Assembly: GCA_002011215.1 (NCBI GenBank)
Contig: MTML01000035.1
Coordinates: 1 to 9,518 of the forward strand
DNA from: Archaeoglobus sp. JdFR-24
Lineage (GTDB): Archaea; Halobacteriota; Archaeoglobi; Archaeoglobales; Archaeoglobaceae
Direction: 5' to 3'
DNA: 9,518 nucleotides
Part shown: piece by piece, positions 1 to 7,673 of the stretch
Position numbering within the stretch: the stretch's first letter is position 1
How the letters are laid out: every line of letters begins with the position of its first letter
Made by a program: the position numbers and the translations under genes
The notes under the pieces: model-generated
What the model saw: only the letters and a program-made list of their open reading frames with translations
Told to the model about the DNA's origin: nothing
Database searches by the model: none

Positions 1-451
1 TTCCTGTAGCGTTTTGCCATCCTCCTCCATCTATTCTTATTTCTACTTTTACTATTGTTTCGTTTCCATCTTCATCCCATGCTTTTCCTTTAATAATTAT
101 TTCTCCAGAAACGGTGCTGCCATTGCTCGGATAATCTATTGAAACAACAGGGGGAGTATTTACAATGTTGTTTACAGTTACATTTATGGAAACTATGCTG
201 CTGTAATCCCGACCATCATAGCAGCGAGCCTCTATTTTATGCAATCCATTGGCAACCTTTGTTGTATCCCATGAATAACTCCATGAAGTGATTCCACTCG
301 CAACTATCCAGCTATCGCCATCTATTCGTATATCTACTTTCTGTATTGTTTCATTTCCATCCGCATCCCAAGCAATGCCCTGTATTGTAACAACGCCAGA
401 TACAACACTTCCGTCTGATGGCGAGGTGATTTCAATATTTGGAGGATGATT
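1..451 (-). repeat. Tandem 97-residue Ig-like repeats, second copy cut by window edge
   Basis: Within the surface protein gene, copy one (161-451) opens with NHPPNIEITSPSDGS and copy two (from 160 leftward) with NTPPVVSIDYPSNGS. Both then carry a conserved stretch like AWDxDGNETIxKVxIRIDG. Matching points lie 291 bases apart, exactly 97 codons. Nucleotide identity is clear but not perfect, so the duplication has diverged. The pattern resembles bacterial Ig-like (Big_7-type) domains that act as stalk modules on exported proteins. More copies may follow outside the window. Confidence 0.85.
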
Positions 452-3400
452 TACAGCAGGTGGTGCAATGCTAACAAAATTTGCCACTACTGTTTTATTT
501 GAATCCATTGTAATTTGAATTGTTGCTGCTGTTCCACTTGCATCTCCACTCCAGTAGCTAAATTGATAACCAGCATTTGCATAAGCGGTTAATGTTACAA
601 CTGTTCCTTCATCATATTTTCTATCCGATGAAGCGGGATTCATTGTTACATATCCTGCTCCAGATGGAGAAACTGTTACTGTTAATGCATATTGAGGAAC
701 AAATATTGCGAATGATTTAACAGCAGAAATATTAACATTACCATTCACATCTTTTGCATATATGAAGAAGTTATATTCTCCTTCAATTTCAAATGTAGCA
801 TTCCAATAGTATATATCGCCTATTTTATTCATTGAGAAATTGTGCTTGCTTCCATCCGGATATGTTATGTTTATATATACTTCAGCTACGCCTATATTAT
901 CTATAACTTGACATGTTATATTAACAAACCCTTCAACTTTTTGAATTGGTGGATTAGCTTCAATACTACTTATCGATGGCCTATCATTATCAACAATCGC
1001 AATTACTTTTTCTCCTGTATTATTCCAGTTTCCATATGCATCCATTGCAGAAATTATGTAATGTAATGGTTGCATAGTATGCTCAATGATTATTTCTTTA
1101 ATCCAATAATCTCCTACCTTTCCCATACTTTCATTTAAATGCTCACCACCTTCATACCAGTATTCAACATATACTGTAACATTACTCTCGTCTTCTACAC
1201 TCACATTGAATACAAGGACATCACCTGTAGTTGCTTGTGACGGTGTATAATCATATATTATGGGTTTGATATTATCAGCTGCTATGGTAAGCTTTGTTAA
1301 ATGCCATGCATTTGCCCAAGCATAGCCAGCGTATTGTTTTCCATCTATAACAAAATCTGTTGTATTTATTCCTGTGTCATTATACAATTCCCATTCTCCA
1401 CCGGTTTCATTGTAGAAATAAATGCCAACAAGCTGATTCTCTGTTATTCCTGCATCATCTAAATCCTTCTGAGTGTAATAAATTTGGATGAATATTGGCC
1501 ATTGTATAGCACTTTCATTTTTCACCTCTATCTCGATGTATTTTCCAACAGATTTTACAACGCATGGTTCTTCAACAGGTGCCCCTCCATAAAAAATAAT
1601 CCTGACAGTGTTATTTGTGGTAGTATTTATCTTTATACTGGAATCTGTTTCATTAATTGCGTTTATCTCACTTTCTCCCGTTGTTATAATTTTTTCTATT
1701 ACTCCTTTTACTGGAGCAGTAAGCCACGGAGTAAATTTAACGTTATTGCTTACATTACCCCCTGTTCCATTTGGATTTAATATCGGATGATGTGGTCCAG
1801 ATGAAGAACCCCAATAATTATGAGTAGCATTTATAGGAAACTCTAAGTACTCAGCGTAGATTCCATACGCCGAATTGTTGTAAATATTGTTGTATTGAAT
1901 GACATCATCTTTTGAAGAATAGATGTAGATACCAAAACTTTGGCAATCAAAAATATCACAGCCTAAAATTGTATTATTTTGAGAATTAATCAAATCTATG
2001 CCAACCATACATTCTGTGATTATATTGCTTTTTATCAAATTTTTAGACGCAGAAAATAATAAAATGCCTCCGCCACAATTATAGAAATCGTTGTTTTCGA
2101 TTGTTATATTATTCGAATATGCTAATTCGATACCACAATATGCATGACTGAAATTGATATCTTTAACTGTCACATCTGAACAATTTGCAATCAAAACTTG
2201 ACCTGCATCCTTTGGAATTTTTACATCCTTTGTATTGCTATAATAGTAAATTGGTCTCCCATTAACTGTGTTATTCTCTATAATCTGTTTACAGAATTGT
2301 TCCATAGATTCGAAACTAATTATAAGTATTCCCCATCCAAGCTCATTTTCAATTATTTTGTTTCCTACCGCATCAGTAATGTATTCTCCACCAATTATTA
2401 TCCCACCTGAACAGATATTGTTATAAATGTTATTGTTACCGGATTCTACTATTATCCAACAACCGTATTCTCCTCCTCCAACTAGTTTTAATCCACTGAT
2501 GTTACAATATTCAGCAGAAGATGTTAACTTAATACCAATCCCTTCCTCATTATCTCCGATATCAATAATTGTATTATTTTTATCTTCTCCAATCAAATTT
2601 ATTGTTTTATTTACAACAACATTTTCATAATAAATTCCATTGAAAACATACACTGTTCCTCCTTCTGCAACTGCATCTATTGCATCTTGTATCCTGTTGA
2701 AATGGTCATATTGCCATCCAGGCGTAGAAGTATTAAAGTCATCATCAACATAAACAACGGAAGGAGACAATAAGGCCAGCGGATACTGGCAAAATCTATT
2801 TCCTCCTCCCCATGTTGATGGTGCCCCTTGCCAGTAATAAATGCTGTTGTTTGCATATGCAAGCCTATTGCCTACATACCATCCGACAGGATAAGGAATG
2901 TCCTCCAATTTTTGCCATGTATTATTGTTTATGTAATAGCAGTAAAAATTATATCCTGGGCTTTCATCTGCCCCGCCCCCTCCCAGAGCAAATATACGAT
3001 AGTCACTAACCCATATCAAAGAAGCCCCGTCCCCTACCCCATTCTCTTCTGGTATGGGTGCTAATTCTTCCCACTGTTTTGTTGCTATATTAAATCTCGC
3101 AAAATTTGTATTTGGAATGGTTTCATCAACTTCTCCTTGCAGTGCATATATGTATTGAGAAGTGATTCCAACCCATACTAATGAACAACCATCATCTGTT
3201 TTGTTCCAGATAGATGGCAATATCTGCCATGTATTATTATCCAAAAAATAACGTGCAAAAACAGAGCCATGTTCTCTACTTCCTAAGAAAGCATATAAGT
3301 TTCCATCATATCCGCAATAGACTAATGCATCTCCTGCCCCTTGCGCGTGTGGCGTGTTGGCTAAAGGTTGCCAAACCCCATCATATATATCGAATCTGTA

Positions 3401-3775
3401 AAATAGGGTGCGATTTGTATCATCATATTTTCCCCCCATGAGAGCGTATATACCACCATCTGTAAATGTGGTAAATGCCAAACATGCACCATTTCTAAAT
3501 GCTCCCGTTGGCAGTCCATCTGTTGGCATATTATTCCATGTATTTGTGGATGGGTCATAACGCCAAAATTCAGGTTCTGAAGAAGCATACATGCATCTAG
3601 CCACATATACTGCATCTCCAGTTCCAACAACTGCTTCCCCATATCCCCCTTGCTTAGGAGTAGATGCTTTTTCTATCCATGTGCCCGAAGGATTTGCTAC
3701 AGTTCCCAACAAAATAATGGAGGCGCTACTTATTACAAGAATTAAAATCATCAATACATTCATCCATTTTCTCAT
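1..3775 (-). CDS. Giant secreted surface protein (Kelch, beta-helix, Ig-like), C-terminus outside window
   Basis: One frame stays open for 1,258 codons from ATG at 3775 to the window edge; I checked its phase at several points. A GGAGG ribosome site (3784-3788) lies 8 bases before the ATG and fixes the start. Residues 1-28 form a Sec-type signal peptide: basic MRKW, a hydrophobic core, then small residues. Residues about 30-335 hold at least five Kelch-like blades, each ending in a pattern such as FWRYDPSTNTW or FARFNIATKQW. Residues about 340-675 are a NosD-like parallel beta-helix opening with VYVDDDF and closing with an NYWG motif at 653-656. A beta-rich segment follows (690-832), then two Ig-like domains (833-1022), an InlB-type repeat (1026-1100, GYQFSYWSGD) and two Ig-like repeats (from 1109). 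Many N-x-S/T sequons suit an N-glycosylated archaeal exterior protein. Such modules serve surface binding; no catalytic site or ligand can be named. Confidence 0.93.
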   Translation of the reverse strand, partial: MRKWMNVLMILILVISSASIILLGTVANPSGTWIEKASTPKQGGYGEAVVGTGDAVYVARCMYASSEPEFWRYDPSTNTWNNMPTDGLPTGAFRNGACLAFTTFTDGGIYALMGGKYDDTNRTLFYRFDIYDGVWQPLANTPHAQGAGDALVYCGYDGNLYAFLGSREHGSVFARYFLDNNTWQILPSIWNKTDDGCSLVWVGITSQYIYALQGEVDETIPNTNFARFNIATKQWEELAPIPEENGVGDGASLIWVSDYRIFALGGGGADESPGYNFYCYYINNNTWQKLEDIPYPVGWYVGNRLAYANNSIYYWQGAPSTWGGGNRFCQYPLALLSPSVVYVDDDFNTSTPGWQYDHFNRIQDAIDAVAEGGTVYVFNGIYYENVVVNKTINLIGEDKNNTIIDIGDNEEGIGIKLTSSAEYCNISGLKLVGGGEYGCWIIVESGNNNIYNNICSGGIIIGGEYITDAVGNKIIENELGWGILIISFESMEQFCKQIIENNTVNGRPIYYYSNTKDVKIPKDAGQVLIANCSDVTVKDINFSHAYCGIELAYSNNITIENNDFYNCGGGILLFSASKNLIKSNIITECMVGIDLINSQNNTILGCDIFDCQSFGIYIYSSKDDVIQYNNIYNNSAYGIYAEYLEFPINATHNYWGSSSGPHHPILNPNGTGGNVSNNVKFTPWLTAPVKGVIEKIITTGESEINAINETDSSIKINTTTNNTVRIIFYGGAPVEEPCVVKSVGKYIEIEVKNESAIQWPIFIQIYYTQKDLDDAGITENQLVGIYFYNETGGEWELYNDTGINTTDFVIDGKQYAGYAWANAWHLTKLTIAADNIKPIIYDYTPSQATTGDVLVFNVSVEDESNVTVYVEYWYEGGEHLNESMGKVGDYWIKEIIIEHTMQPLHYIISAMDAYGNWNNTGEKVIAIVDNDRPSISSIEANPPIQKVEGFVNITCQVIDNIGVAEVYINITYPDGSKHNFSMNKIGDIYYWNATFEIEGEYNFFIYAKDVNGNVNISAVKSFAIFVPQYALTVTVSPSGAGYVTMNPASSDRKYDEGTVVTLTAYANAGYQFSYWSGDASGTAATIQITMDSNKTVVANFVSIAPPAVNHPPNIEITSPSDGSVVSGVVTIQGIAWDADGNETIQKVDIRIDGDSWIVASGITSWSYSWDTTKVANGLHKIEARCYDGRDYSSIVSINVTVNNIVNTPPVVSIDYPSNGSTVSGEIIIKGKAWDEDGNETIVKVEIRIDGGGWQNATG

Positions 3776-3974
3776 CTTTTCTGCCTCCAAATTATAATGA
3801 AAAAAATGGGGATAAATTTTTCTACCAATCGTTAAAAATAGTTATCTTAGCAATTTTTAAAAATAGAGAAAACCCATACAAACCCCAATATATAGGAATT
3901 TTTTGAATTTTACATTTTTCCTACATTATATTTAAAAAATTTTAAAAAGACTATTTAATAGGATAAAAGATAAA
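3776..3974. promoter_or_regulatory. Divergent promoter spacer between surface protein and DUF3800 genes
   Basis: This spacer is very AT-rich and holds no gene. For the plus-strand gene the best TATA-like element is ATATTTAAAAAA around 3927-3938; a start some 25 bases downstream would leave a leader of 15-20 bases. For the minus-strand gene the candidate is the T/A tract at 3832-3841, which would give a leader long enough to hold its GGAGG site. The decamer TTAAAAATAG occurs twice as a direct repeat (3832-3841 and 3857-3866), 25 bases apart. It could be a duplicated promoter element, or chance in such biased DNA. The exact start sites are not visible. Confidence 0.4.
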
Positions 3975-4781
3975 ATGTACTTAGTGTATTTGGACGAATC
4001 CGGTTACTCAAATATAAAGAAGCCATTTCCGCATTCTCAATCGGATTTTTTTGTTTTGGGAGGAATGTTTCTTAAGGAAGAGTATTACGATTATTGCGCG
4101 AGAAAATATTTACAATTCAAAGAATCCGCATTTCCAGAGGAATGTAAATGTTACCCAGTCCATGCAGTATATTTAAATCAAGTAGGTCTTAGCTCCAAAA
4201 ACCCTTATAATGACATAATAACATTGGAGGACGGAAAACGTATGCTAAAAGAATGTTATGAATTTATTTCAACGTTGCCCATAGAAGCAATTGCAGTAAT
4301 TATAGACAATGTTATGCTTAGAGAAAGGTATGCATACCCAATGAACCCTTATGAGTTAGCTTATGAATACATTTTAGAAAGAATACAGAGAATAGTGAAA
4401 GGAAGAAAAGAGAATGCAAATAGATGGGCTCTTATTAATTTGGCAAAATGCTCAAGAAAATTAACATATAATCTGCGAAAGTTACACGATGAACTTATAC
4501 AGAGAGGAGGAGTTTATCACTCTTTTGAGAACATATGCAGAACATTAAATGTTGAAGAAAGTACAGAATCCCCTTTTTATGAAATCGCTGATTTGATATG
4601 CTATGCCTTTCAGAGATGTTATTTTCATTGGATATGTGAAAACATGGGTATAAAACATCAGGAAGATGAAGATTATATCGATATTATAAGCAACATTTGC
4701 ACGACAAAAATTGGAAGTACTGTAATAAATAACAAGATTCATGTTAAGGTTTTTCCAAAACCAAGGTTTTTAAAGGAATAA
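3975..4781 (+). CDS. DUF3800 family protein
   Basis: The 268-residue product begins MYLVYLDESG. The hydrophobic strand plus DESG (residues 7-10) is the hallmark of DUF3800. Other fitting parts are a strand ending in an aspartate (AIAVIIDN, D111), the helix YELAYEYILERI (126-137), and near the C-terminus EIADLICYAFQR (203-214), whose A-D pair matches the conserved end of the family. H63 lies in a VHAVYL segment. The spaced acidic residues D7, D111 and D206 suit the RNase H-like fold proposed for this family, so a nuclease is plausible, but the activity is not established. Length is normal for the family. The start is the only good ATG; upstream there is just a weak AGGA 11 bases away, so the mRNA may be nearly leaderless. 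The stop codon abuts the structured element at 4782. Members are often found in phage, plasmid and accessory regions. Confidence 0.85.
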   Translation: MYLVYLDESGYSNIKKPFPHSQSDFFVLGGMFLKEEYYDYCARKYLQFKESAFPEECKCYPVHAVYLNQVGLSSKNPYNDIITLEDGKRMLKECYEFISTLPIEAIAVIIDNVMLRERYAYPMNPYELAYEYILERIQRIVKGRKENANRWALINLAKCSRKLTYNLRKLHDELIQRGGVYHSFENICRTLNVEESTESPFYEIADLICYAFQRCYFHWICENMGIKHQEDEDYIDIISNICTTKIGSTVINNKIHVKVFPKPRFLKE

Positions 4782-4851
4782 GTCCGTGCGGGAACGTACA
4801 CCGTTCGCACGGACATTGGCACCCGCTCCTGTAAACCAGTGGGGTACCAAT
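4782..4851 (+). ncRNA. Structured double-hairpin RNA in the 3' flank of the DUF3800 gene
   Basis: The element starts at the first base after the DUF3800 stop codon. Hairpin 1 pairs GTCCGTGCG (4782-4790) perfectly with CGCACGGAC (4806-4814). Inside, after a GG bulge, AACG (4793-4796) pairs with CGTT (4802-4805) around the loop TACAC. Hairpin 2 follows at once: ATTGG (4815-4819) pairs with CCAAT (4847-4851), then after one C-A mismatch ACCC (4821-4824) pairs with GGGT (4842-4845), with a short CTG/CAG stem at the tip. The stretch is far more GC-rich than its surroundings, typical of structured RNA in AT-rich genomes. From memory, several conserved RNA motifs named DUF3800-I onward were published as neighbours of DUF3800 genes; whether this matches one cannot be judged here. 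It could instead be an unusually stable terminator. Confidence 0.6.
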
Positions 4852-4952
4852 ATTATATCTTTTACTGATATATAACTCCTTTCAATTTTTAAATAAAATT
4901 CTATAGGAAACTAGCTGTATCTAAAATTACGTAATTAAACCTGTTTCTCACT
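4852..4952. terminator. AT-rich spacer between convergent genes, possible weak terminators
   Basis: This gap separates the DUF3800 gene and its RNA from the winged-helix gene on the other strand. It holds T-runs on the plus strand (4860-4863 and 4887-4891) and a small dyad, AATTTT (4885-4890) and AAAATT (4896-4901) around TAAAT, which could end transcription either way, since archaeal terminators are mainly U-tracts. A second dyad, TATATC/GATATA, lies at 4854-4872. No gene was seen. Confidence 0.35.
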
Positions 4953-6041
4953 TTACCTCCACCTTTTCATAGTTTTTGTAATTGCTTCCTCAATTATCTT
5001 TTCCATTTCATCTATGCCAAGATGATGGAAACGGTTTATGTGTTCCAGCCAAACACTTGTTATCCATGAACTAAAATAAGCTATTCTAATTGACGGTTTC
5101 TCTATATTAGGAAGACGTCTTGTGTAAATATCGTATTGTTGCATATATGCATGGACTTTTTTTAAGACATCCCCCATCCATTTAATGAAGTCTTCAATCA
5201 ATATAATTTCTTCATCAATCAACTTTATGAGCCCTTTGCGTCTTTTCTTATGAATATCCCCATGAACCGATATCGTCTCCAGCATTCCGTATAACTCTCC
5301 TTTAATCTGTTTCAGGGGCTTTTCCTTTTCCTTCACTCTTTTCCTCACCTTTTGTAACTCCTCCATTTTTTCTTGCAACTTTTTTATTTGAAGTTTTATT
5401 AAGGTTTCAACACCGTTTAGCAAACACAAATCAATGATTTCATCAGATACCTTTCCATAATCTCTTCTCAAAACATCTTCAACATATTTCCTAATGTCAA
5501 AAAAACATCTTGTATAAAAGATATGGACTGGTGAGTACCCCGTTTCCTTCTCAAACGTTTGAATGGCTGCTTGTATTTTTCTACCTAACTCATCAATTTT
5601 TTTGTGTAATTCAATTTTGGCACGATTGTAGAGCGGCGGCAACAGAAATTTATCTTCATAATTCAGATACCATTTGTATGCTCGTGAAAAAAATAGAACG
5701 TGAATAAATTCGTTTATCTTCATAGAGCTGCAAAAATCCATCAAAAGCCCAGATATTATATCATCCATTAAATTCGATATTGTTTGAAAATGTTCTGCTG
5801 GTGTAGGGGGGTGTGAAAGCATAAATTTTTCTGGCTTCCCTCCGAGGGATTTTACGAGACCCCTTCCTTTTAGTTCCTTGATATAGTTATATACAGTTTT
5901 CCTACTAATTCCTAATTCTTTTATCCCATATTTAACGAAGTCTTCCGTTGTGGCAGGTATTTCACGCTCTAAAAATATATCTAGCAGTTTTTCTGGTTTA
6001 TATTTTCTCCTTCGCATATAAAGAATTCTTTTACTCCACAT
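4953..6041 (-). CDS. Winged-helix DNA-binding protein with coiled coil, family unknown
   Basis: The product has up to 362 residues. Residues about 15-77 form a winged helix-turn-helix: a first helix (KLLDIFLERE), a second around FVKYGIKEL, the recognition helix SRKTVYNYIKEL (46-57), and a wing around GLVKSLGGKPEKFML. The remaining 280 residues are mostly helical, with a highly charged coiled coil near 213-250 (IKLQIKKLQEKMEELQKVRKR), suggesting dimerisation. I do not recognise the C-terminal domain. The start is uncertain: ATG 6041 has no ribosome site and would suit a leaderless mRNA, while ATG 6017 (M9) begins the basic MRRRKYKPEK. The gene is divergent from the ATPase gene, and their shared spacer carries two ATCGAT boxes, so it is probably the transcriptional regulator of the element and of itself. 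That role is inferred from domain and position; a plasmid partition or replication role is possible. Confidence 0.8.
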   Translation of the reverse strand: MWSKRILYMRRRKYKPEKLLDIFLEREIPATTEDFVKYGIKELGISRKTVYNYIKELKGRGLVKSLGGKPEKFMLSHPPTPAEHFQTISNLMDDIISGLLMDFCSSMKINEFIHVLFFSRAYKWYLNYEDKFLLPPLYNRAKIELHKKIDELGRKIQAAIQTFEKETGYSPVHIFYTRCFFDIRKYVEDVLRRDYGKVSDEIIDLCLLNGVETLIKLQIKKLQEKMEELQKVRKRVKEKEKPLKQIKGELYGMLETISVHGDIHKKRRKGLIKLIDEEIILIEDFIKWMGDVLKKVHAYMQQYDIYTRRLPNIEKPSIRIAYFSSWITSVWLEHINRFHHLGIDEMEKIIEEAITKTMKRWR

Positions 6042-6131
6042 AAATTTTTCTTTTAATCGATTTTATTTACATAAATATCGATTTAGTGTAAAAAAATAAC
6101 TGTTTAAATCAGAGAAAAAACATGATAAGAT
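6042..6131. promoter_or_regulatory. Divergent promoter region of the regulator and ATPase genes
   Basis: On the plus strand, TGTTTAAAT (6101-6109) is a good TATA-like box; a start 22-25 bases later falls near 6131, just before the hairpin at 6132. On the minus strand, ATATTTAT (6071-6078, read in reverse) could serve the winged-helix gene, giving a leader of only a few bases before ATG 6041. Boxes and start sites are inferred by eye. Confidence 0.45.
6055..6083. promoter_or_regulatory. Candidate operator: paired ATCGAT boxes
   Basis: AATCGATT (6055-6062) and TATCGATT (6076-6083) each contain the palindrome ATCGAT. They lie 21 bases apart, about two helical turns, so both face the same side of the DNA. 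The outer heptamers AATCGAT and ATCGATT also form an inverted repeat. The second box overlaps the presumed minus-strand TATA element, so a protein bound here would block the winged-helix gene. That protein being the winged-helix product itself is an inference from position. Confidence 0.4.
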
Positions 6132-6151
6132 ATCGCCCTCCAAAGGGCGAT
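6132..6151 (+). promoter_or_regulatory. GC-rich hairpin abutting the ribosome site of the ATPase gene
   Basis: ATCGCCCT (6132-6139) and AGGGCGAT (6144-6151) are perfect 8-bp complements around the loop CCAA, standing out in AT-rich DNA. The next bases are the ribosome site GGTGAT (6152-6157). If transcription starts near 6131, as the TATA box suggests, the mRNA would begin with this stem. It could tune translation by hindering ribosome access, stabilise the 5' end, or work in DNA as an operator palindrome. Confidence 0.5.
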
Positions 6152-6161
6152 GGTGATAAAA

Positions 6162-7673
6162 ATGAAAGAAGAAAGAGAAAATATGGGTGTAAAGGAAGGG
6201 GTGAAAATTGAGGCAATAGAAGTGAAGGATAGCAAAGCAATCATCAAGTTCTGTAATGGAGAAGTGAAAATAGAGATTACACATGAAGGGGGAAAATGGG
6301 TTACAAGACTTTATCATAAAGGAAAGATGGTTGGGGCACCCATCGGTTCTTCAACACCACCATGGATATATGGAAGCCCTAGGAGAGACAGCGAGCTTAT
6401 AGGATTAATAGGAAAGATCCTTAATTGTAAGCATGATGAAGCGAAGCAGATATGTAAAAAAATCATCGCTTCACTAGACCAAGTCAAGGAAAAATTATCA
6501 GCTGATGAATCAACTGCTACAGAAAGCCCTGAAGCATTGAGAAGGCAGTATTTCTATACAATTAGGCCTTATTTGCGGGAGGGCCTCGATGTGTTGAAAA
6601 GAGGCAAACCCCTGGAATATTTTGTTAAAGCTATGTCAATATTTCACAGGGGTGATGACACGATAAAAATAGTCCTCGTATTGTCTGCTTTCACACCATA
6701 TACTCAGCCACCAAACGAAAAAATCCATGTCACCATTACCGGGTCAAGTGGTAAGGGGAAGAGTGAGCTAGCAACAATTGCATTGTTGTGTTTTCCAGAA
6801 TATGTTGTCGAGTCATGGATAGGCTGCTCCCCTATGTATCCATATTATAGATGTAAGGATAATCCAGGGGCTCTTGCAGATAAAATTTTGTACATTGATG
6901 ACTCAAGCCTTATCGACATTTCTTTCCTGAGAAGCATCAAAACACCAGATCTTAACGGAAGAGCCCATTACGGAACTGTTGTTGAGCAAAGCCCATTTGA
7001 CATTATTTTGGAAGGCACTCCTGTAGTATGGCAATCAATGGTCAATCCACCAGAAAATGTCGAGGATAGAAGCCGTTCAATTATTGTTAAAATCGATGAG
7101 AGCAAAGAACAAGATGAAATGGTGATGAAATTTATACTTGAAAAAGAATGTAAAGGGGAAACAAAAAGCGAAGAAATACCAAAAGAATTTATGGTATGCC
7201 GAGCCATATACTGGATTCTTTCCTATCAAAGGAGGAGAGTTGTTATACCTGAAGAGATAAAGAATAGCATTCCAAAAACAAGGGACAGAAGAAGATTGAA
7301 GCGGTTCATTGGTTTCATACGTGCATCTGCATTTATCAATCAATTCCAGAGAAAACGCGATAATAACACAATATATGCAAATAAGGAAGACTTGGAGATT
7401 GCCCTCAAAATATACGCTCACACATTCCTATTCGATGCATATGGCTTGGATGCAGATTCCCTCAAAATCTTAAATTCCCTGCTGGATGAACCTACCTTGG
7501 AAATTGGGTATGATGAAATTGCCAAATGGATTAAAAAAAGCAGAGTTACTGCATATAACAAGGTACAGGGCTTATGTGAAAAAGGTTTAGTGTATATAGA
7601 ACGAATTAATGGGAAGGATTGCCCTTATCTTTCCGAAGAAGGCAAGAAAATTGTGAAAATGCTAAGGAAGTGA
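6162..7673 (+). CDS. AAA+-type P-loop ATPase with C-terminal winged helix, probable element replication protein
   Basis: I start it at ATG 6162 (503 residues), because GGTGAT at 6152-6157 is an ideal archaeal ribosome site four bases before it. ATG 6150, four codons upstream, lies inside the hairpin and has no such site. Counting from 6162: residues 12-58 form a small beta-rich domain; the Walker A motif GSSGKGKS is at 194-201; Walker B ILYIDD is at 242-247. A strand with a possible sensor (EGTPVVWQSM) lies near 285-294, and EDRSRS near 301-306 offers arginine-finger candidates. The C-terminal 70 residues are a winged helix (LDEPTLEIGYDEIAKWIKKSRVTAYNKV). The order resembles MCM-like and plasmid or virus helicases, but I cannot assign a family. 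It leads the cluster with the histone-fold and recombinase genes, which suits a replication initiator or helicase; regulation of the element by ATP-dependent remodelling is the alternative. Confidence 0.82.
   Translation: MKEERENMGVKEGVKIEAIEVKDSKAIIKFCNGEVKIEITHEGGKWVTRLYHKGKMVGAPIGSSTPPWIYGSPRRDSELIGLIGKILNCKHDEAKQICKKIIASLDQVKEKLSADESTATESPEALRRQYFYTIRPYLREGLDVLKRGKPLEYFVKAMSIFHRGDDTIKIVLVLSAFTPYTQPPNEKIHVTITGSSGKGKSELATIALLCFPEYVVESWIGCSPMYPYYRCKDNPGALADKILYIDDSSLIDISFLRSIKTPDLNGRAHYGTVVEQSPFDIILEGTPVVWQSMVNPPENVEDRSRSIIVKIDESKEQDEMVMKFILEKECKGETKSEEIPKEFMVCRAIYWILSYQRRRVVIPEEIKNSIPKTRDRRRLKRFIGFIRASAFINQFQRKRDNNTIYANKEDLEIALKIYAHTFLFDAYGLDADSLKILNSLLDEPTLEIGYDEIAKWIKKSRVTAYNKVQGLCEKGLVYIERINGKDCPYLSEEGKKIVKMLRK

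Noticed and set aside
842..3797. Many short open frames on the plus strand and in other minus-strand frames
   Set aside because: They lie inside the single long minus-strand frame of the surface protein, which shows domains and a signal peptide throughout; they are shadows of it.
4545..4742. Minus-strand open frame inside the DUF3800 gene
   Set aside because: It is antisense to a well-supported family protein and has no ribosome site or domain.
4782..4851. tRNA, H/ACA RNA or IS200/IS605 end as explanation of the hairpins
   Set aside because: There is no cloverleaf or anticodon arm, the only ACA overlaps a stem, and no transposase or omega-type gene is near.
4854..4872. Dyad TATATC/GATATA as a second lox-like site
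   Set aside because: The arms are only 6 bp with a 7-base gap and share no core with the 34-bp site; such dyads are common in AT-rich DNA.
4922..4943. TAAAAT followed by TTAAACC, resembling the left half of the 34-bp site
   Set aside because: The two parts are separated by a different distance than at 9373, and a 7-mer like TTAAACC is expected about twice by chance in this window.
6968..7421. Minus-strand open frames inside the ATPase gene
   Set aside because: They oppose the Walker-motif-bearing frame and read as Ser/Phe/Cys-rich composition artefacts.
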